This document shows, in pieces, positions 61,328 to 64,000 of a DNA stretch of 64,000 nt. The translations under genes were made by a program, and so were the position numbers. Positions within the stretch are counted from its first letter, which is position 1; each line of letters starts with the position of its first letter. The DNA comes from Alphaproteobacteria bacterium. Lineage in GTDB: Bacteria; Pseudomonadota; Alphaproteobacteria; Sphingomonadales; Sphingomonadaceae. The notes under the pieces are model-generated. The model was given only the letters and a program-made list of their open reading frames with translations. It made no database searches and was not told where the DNA came from. The DNA is taken from NCBI GenBank assembly GCA_005883305.1, contig VBAC01000001.1, positions 1,674,001 through 1,738,000 of the forward strand, read 5' to 3'.

Positions 61328-62650
61328 TTAAAGCACCCGGATCCGCGGCTCCCGGCGCGGCTTCACCGCGAGCTCCGTCATCGCCCAGATCATCGCGTCG
61401 GCCCGGTCCGGGCTCGCACCCGCGCCCCGCCATCCCGCCGGCGTAAATCCGGCCAGCTCGTCCTCCAGCGCCGGAAAGGCCCCCGCGAACTTCGCCTTCC
61501 CCGCCTCGAACAGCACCGCGACCGGCTCCGCCCGCGCCGCCTTGCCGTCGGCGGCATGGACCAGGATCACCGGCAGCCCCGCATCGGCCCCGCGCAGGAC
61601 GGACGCCACCATCTCCCCGCCATTGTTGCGCTCCGCCACCACGCGGTGTGCGCCCCACGCCTCGGCCGCCTGGGCGACCTTGCGCGCCCACCCCTCCGGC
61701 GAAAGCCCACCCGCCGAACAATCCGCCAGCACGTAAGCGATCCCGTCCCGGTCCATCCCGCAGACTACGATCCCGCAGGTGCCGGATTCGGAAGCCGGCG
61801 GATCGACGCCGACCATCACCCGGGGACAGTTGCCGGCAACTGTCCCCACCTGAACCTTGCACCTCTCCATCATTTCCCGCGGCCACAGCGCCCCCTCGAC
61901 ATCCTCGAGCAGCGCCCCCTCCAGCTCCTGCCGCCCGAACCGCGTCCCCCCGTGCGCCGCCTCGACTGCGTGGATGAAATCCTCCGGCAGATGGGGGTTG
62001 GCCCGGGTCCCCCCGCCGGTCAGCACCGTCCCGTCGAGGGCGAGGATGCGTTTGAGCACCGGCACCACCCGCGGCGTTGTCGTCACCAGCGCCCGCGGCC
62101 TCTCCCCGAGCCTCAGGCCGAGCCGCAAATTGTCCCACGCCGCCTGCCCGCGCCGCCATTTGGCGAGCTCGTCGCACCAGGCGAGATGGTGCTCGGGGCC
62201 CCGCAGGCTCTCCGGATTGGCCGCCGAATAGAGGAAGGCCACGGCCCCGCTCGCGAAAGTGAGCCGCCGCCGGCTCGGCTCCCAGCGCATCGCGCCGCGC
62301 TCCTCGGCCCGGGCCAGCGCCAGCAGCCCCGATCGCCCCTCGACCATCACCGCGCGCGCCTCGTCCGGAGTCGCGCCGACGAGGGCGATCGCCGCCTCCG
62401 GATGGGCCCGCGCGAACGCGGAAACCCACTCCGCCCCGGCCCGCGTCTTGCCGAACCCTCGCCCGGCGAGCATCACCCACACGCGCCACTCGTCGTCGGG
62501 GGGCGCCTGCCCCGGATGGGCCCAGCTCGGCCAGTCCGCCGCCAGCACCCGCCGCGCCGCCTCCGGCAGCGACTCCAGCGCGATGCGCCTGTCCGGGGCC
62601 GGCAATCCCTCCAGCGCGGACACGGCGTGCTTGCCGACGGGAGCCTCCAC
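61328..62650 (-). CDS. GTA/phage-type terminase large subunit (DNA-packaging protein)
   Basis: A 440-residue terminase. The ATPase has Walker A LAGRGFGKTRAGAEW and Walker B LAWCDELAKW, then TTTPR as coupling motif. The nuclease half has an acidic triad near VGVDPPAS, DAMIWAMTEL and others. The form matches alphaproteobacterial gene-transfer-agent terminases. It starts with GTG directly after the preceding gene's TAA. No portal, head or tail genes follow within the window; the next gene is an oxidoreductase. Confidence 0.88.
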   Translation of the reverse strand: MEAPVGKHAVSALEGLPAPDRRIALESLPEAARRVLAADWPSWAHPGQAPPDDEWRVWVMLAGRGFGKTRAGAEWVSAFARAHPEAAIALVGATPDEARAVMVEGRSGLLALARAEERGAMRWEPSRRRLTFASGAVAFLYSAANPESLRGPEHHLAWCDELAKWRRGQAAWDNLRLGLRLGERPRALVTTTPRVVPVLKRILALDGTVLTGGGTRANPHLPEDFIHAVEAAHGGTRFGRQELEGALLEDVEGALWPREMMERCKVQVGTVAGNCPRVMVGVDPPASESGTCGIVVCGMDRDGIAYVLADCSAGGLSPEGWARKVAQAAEAWGAHRVVAERNNGGEMVASVLRGADAGLPVILVHAADGKAARAEPVAVLFEAGKAKFAGAFPALEDELAGFTPAGWRGAGASPDRADAMIWAMTELAVKPRREPRIRVL

Positions 62651-63622
62651 TTATGCCCCCTCTCCCCTGGGGAGAGGGTTGGGGTGAGGGGTTCCGGCGT
62701 CCGAGGTGGAGTCACAAACTCCGTAAACCCCCACCCTACCCTCCCCCTCGGGGGGAGGGATTTGCTCCGACTCCCGCGCCCGATGCCGCTTGATCGCCTC
62801 GACCCGCCGAACGATCATCTCGGTCACCGCCTCGATCGAAGGCGGCGCCGCCGCCGGCGCCCGCCTTCCGCGCCCCCGCCTCTTTTCCTCGCGCCACTTC
62901 AGGAACCGCATCGCCCCATCCATGTCGAACGGCAGCGGCCCTTCTCCCCCCTCCCTTTCAAGGGAGGGGTTGGGGGTGGGTGCGCCGAAGGCGCCCTCCT
63001 CTACCTCCCCGTCATTGCGAGGAGCGCCGGCGACGCGGCAATCCACTGGCTCGGAACTGGATCGCTTCGCTCCACTCGCAATGACGGACGCGGAATCGAC
63101 GACATTGCCCATGCTCGCAATGCGAAACTCCAGCGCCAGCTCGGCCTCCTCCAGCATCGCCTCCATCGCCGCCGCGAAGGCCGGCCATTGCCGCCGCCGG
63201 GTCCAGACCGCGCTCTCGGTGAACCCGACCGAGCGCGCAGCCGAGCGCACATTGCCGCACGCCCGAAGCGCCTCGAAGAAGCGCTCCTCCACCTCGGCGC
63301 TCCATCTTTTCTCGCCGGCGTCGACCAGCTGCAGCCGCCCCCTCTTGCCGCGCCGGATCGTCCCCGATCCGCCCGCGAACGGACCCTTTGCCTTCGAAAG
63401 CCGCAAATGCGCCGCCAGCGCCGCATCCTCCCAGTCGCGGTCCAGAGCGGGATCGTGCCGGCGTCTTTGGTCCATCAGCCGCGCCTCCACCCCGATCGCC
63501 TCGGCCGCCGCGCGCCGATTCCCCGTTTCGCGCAGCACCTTGAGGAACAGCGCCCGCTCCTCCGCGCTCAGCTTCCCGTGCCGCTCCCGCCCGCCTTCCT
63601 TCTTTCCGCCCACGTTCCGCAC
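62651..63622 (-). CDS. HTH protein upstream of terminase, with embedded repeats
   Basis: A 323-residue reading frame. Two homologous HTH-type units stand in tandem: LFLKVLRETGNRRAAAEAIGV and FFEALRACGNVRSAARSVGF. Helices with FLKWREEKRRGRGRRAP and IEAVTEMIVRRVEAIKRHR follow. Between and after them the frame runs through palindromic repeats (63011-63087, 62943-62990 and 62655-62761), giving odd segments such as GAKRSSSEPVD and PNPLPRGEGA. Position suggests a small terminase subunit; this is inference. Confidence 0.75.
   Translation of the reverse strand: MRNVGGKKEGGRERHGKLSAEERALFLKVLRETGNRRAAAEAIGVEARLMDQRRRHDPALDRDWEDAALAAHLRLSKAKGPFAGGSGTIRRGKRGRLQLVDAGEKRWSAEVEERFFEALRACGNVRSAARSVGFTESAVWTRRRQWPAFAAAMEAMLEEAELALEFRIASMGNVVDSASVIASGAKRSSSEPVDCRVAGAPRNDGEVEEGAFGAPTPNPSLEREGGEGPLPFDMDGAMRFLKWREEKRRGRGRRAPAAAPPSIEAVTEMIVRRVEAIKRHRARESEQIPPPEGEGRVGVYGVCDSTSDAGTPHPNPLPRGEGA
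62655..62761. repeat. Rep-C palindromic repeat, copy 4, inside a reading frame
   Basis: CCCCTCTCCCCTGGGGAGAG ... CCCTACCCTCCCCCTCGGGG, sharing ACTCCGTAAACCCCCACC with the copies at 26370 and 30391. It forms the last ~36 codons of the HTH gene. Confidence 0.85.
62943..62990. repeat. Short palindromic repeat inside the HTH gene
   Basis: CCCTCCCTTTCAAGGGAGGG with GTTGGGGGTGGG, related in style to Rep-C. Read on the minus strand it adds residues such as NPSLEREGG to the protein. Confidence 0.65.
63011..63087. repeat. Rep-D palindromic repeat, copy 3, inside the HTH gene
   Basis: GTCATTGCGAGGAGCGCCGG ... CGCTCCACTCGCAATGACGG. Minus-strand translation gives VIASGAKRSSSEP...AGAPRNDG within the HTH protein. 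Confidence 0.75.
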
Positions 63623-63771
63623 CCGTTCCCCGATTCGCCCATGGGGAACAAAGCCAGATCATTTCCTGCAAGTCAAGAGGGTGAACCAAATAGGATTGGA
63701 TATTTATAGATCCTCGTCCGCGCAAAGCGGGTCCCAGCTCCAAAGCGTCACCTTGCGGAGGTTCCCAGCCG

Positions 63772-63975
63772 TCAGCCCGAAGTCGTTCCTTCGCCAATGA
63801 TCCGCGCCTCGCGCACATAGCCGAACGCGCCCGCGCCCGACCACGCAGATCCGTCGGGATAGCGAAGCTCGATGCCCGCGAGGTCGCGCTCGTCCGCCAG
63901 CCGCATGTTCACGCCGGTCAGGTCCTGCCCGAACCGCGCGACGATCTCCGCGGTCAAGGTGAAGTGCGTCGTCAC
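63772..63975 (-). CDS. Small hypothetical protein, 67 residues (start uncertain)
   Basis: GTG 63975 is preceded by GGGAG. The protein (TTHFTLTAEIVARFGQDLTG, ERDLAGIELRYPDGSAW, GYVREARIIGEG) has a helix then beta strands, without signal or membrane segment. The frame stays open to the window edge, so the gene may extend further. Function unknown. Confidence 0.45.
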   Translation of the reverse strand: MTTHFTLTAEIVARFGQDLTGVNMRLADERDLAGIELRYPDGSAWSGAGAFGYVREARIIGEGTTSG

Positions 63976-64000
63976 CCCGCATCTCCCGCAAAAATGGATT

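Noticed and set aside
61328-63622. Complete prophage or gene transfer agent
   Set aside because: No portal, protease, capsid, tail or lysis genes are visible; only terminase and an HTH gene remain.
63704-63991. 95-codon minus-strand frame beginning at 63991
   Set aside because: Arg-rich shadow of the 63772-63975 frame, which has the better ribosome binding site and amino-acid composition.

Overview
The window is high-GC DNA (roughly two thirds G+C by eye) from an alphaproteobacterium, most likely Sphingomonadales. The lineage call is inference from the gene complement (CpdR-type response regulator, SapC, class I PHA synthase, formaldehyde operon, argCJB block, GTA-type terminase) and from many short palindromic intergenic repeats. 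It reads as ordinary chromosome with small accessory patches. There is no rRNA, no CRISPR array, no transposase gene and no complete prophage. One tRNA is present (Val, GAC).

Layout. 1-4.1 kb: end of a PHA synthase, then a valine/acyl-CoA catabolic run (3-hydroxyisobutyryl-CoA hydrolase, enoyl-CoA hydratase, 3-hydroxyisobutyrate dehydrogenase). 4.2-7.7 kb: a secreted beta/gamma-crystallin-like protein and the divergent glycerol genes glpK and glpD. 7.7-9.4 kb: small genes and rplQ, which stands alone with its own promoter and terminator. 9.6-13.9 kb: acyl-CoA dehydrogenase, two SDR enzymes and a thiolase. 13.9-16.4 kb: a minus-strand glutathione-dependent formaldehyde operon with a VOC protein and a 26-residue membrane microprotein. 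16.4-24.0 kb: queE, a glutamine amidotransferase, and the arginine cluster argC-argJ-argB-argF-argR-argG behind a near-perfect ARG box. 24.1-30.4 kb: secreted peptidases (M28, S9), a vapBC module and a Gly/Tyr/His-rich surface protein. 30.5-34.8 kb: an ArsR-type regulator with two AHSA1 proteins and paired operators, a DUF4337 protein, guaA and an Nmad2-like protein. 34.9-45 kb: a second toxin-antitoxin pair, an ArsC/Spx-like protein, a large hybrid histidine kinase, a MetX-like hydrolase, an acyltransferase-3/SGNH protein and a fused fatty-acid oxidation protein. 45-55 kb: tRNA-Val, a DOPA-dioxygenase-like enzyme, a beta-lactamase-fold protein, cpdR, N-formylglutamate amidohydrolase, a DUF2283 pair, sapC, a D-lactate/2-hydroxyglutarate-type flavoprotein and a third PIN module. 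55.3-59.7 kb: a DEAD-box helicase, an unknown lipoprotein/helical-protein pair and tgt. 59.9-64 kb: a flavin oxidoreductase, an orphan GTA-type terminase and an HTH gene whose reading frame has absorbed palindromic repeats.

The most interesting non-coding signals are: (i) a compact small-RNA candidate at 50960-51066 with promoter, three hairpins and C-rich anti-Shine-Dalgarno-like segments; (ii) a 34-bp near-palindromic element present twice, each copy flanked by the 5-bp direct repeat CGAAG, one copy splitting another repeat whose intact form also occurs in the window; (iii) repeats read through in frame inside the gene upstream of the terminase; (iv) operator-like palindromes at argC, vapBC, a phd-type antitoxin gene and the ArsR-type gene. 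Start codons were mostly chosen by family length, ribosome binding site and the frequent four-base ATGA/GTGA overlaps between neighbours.
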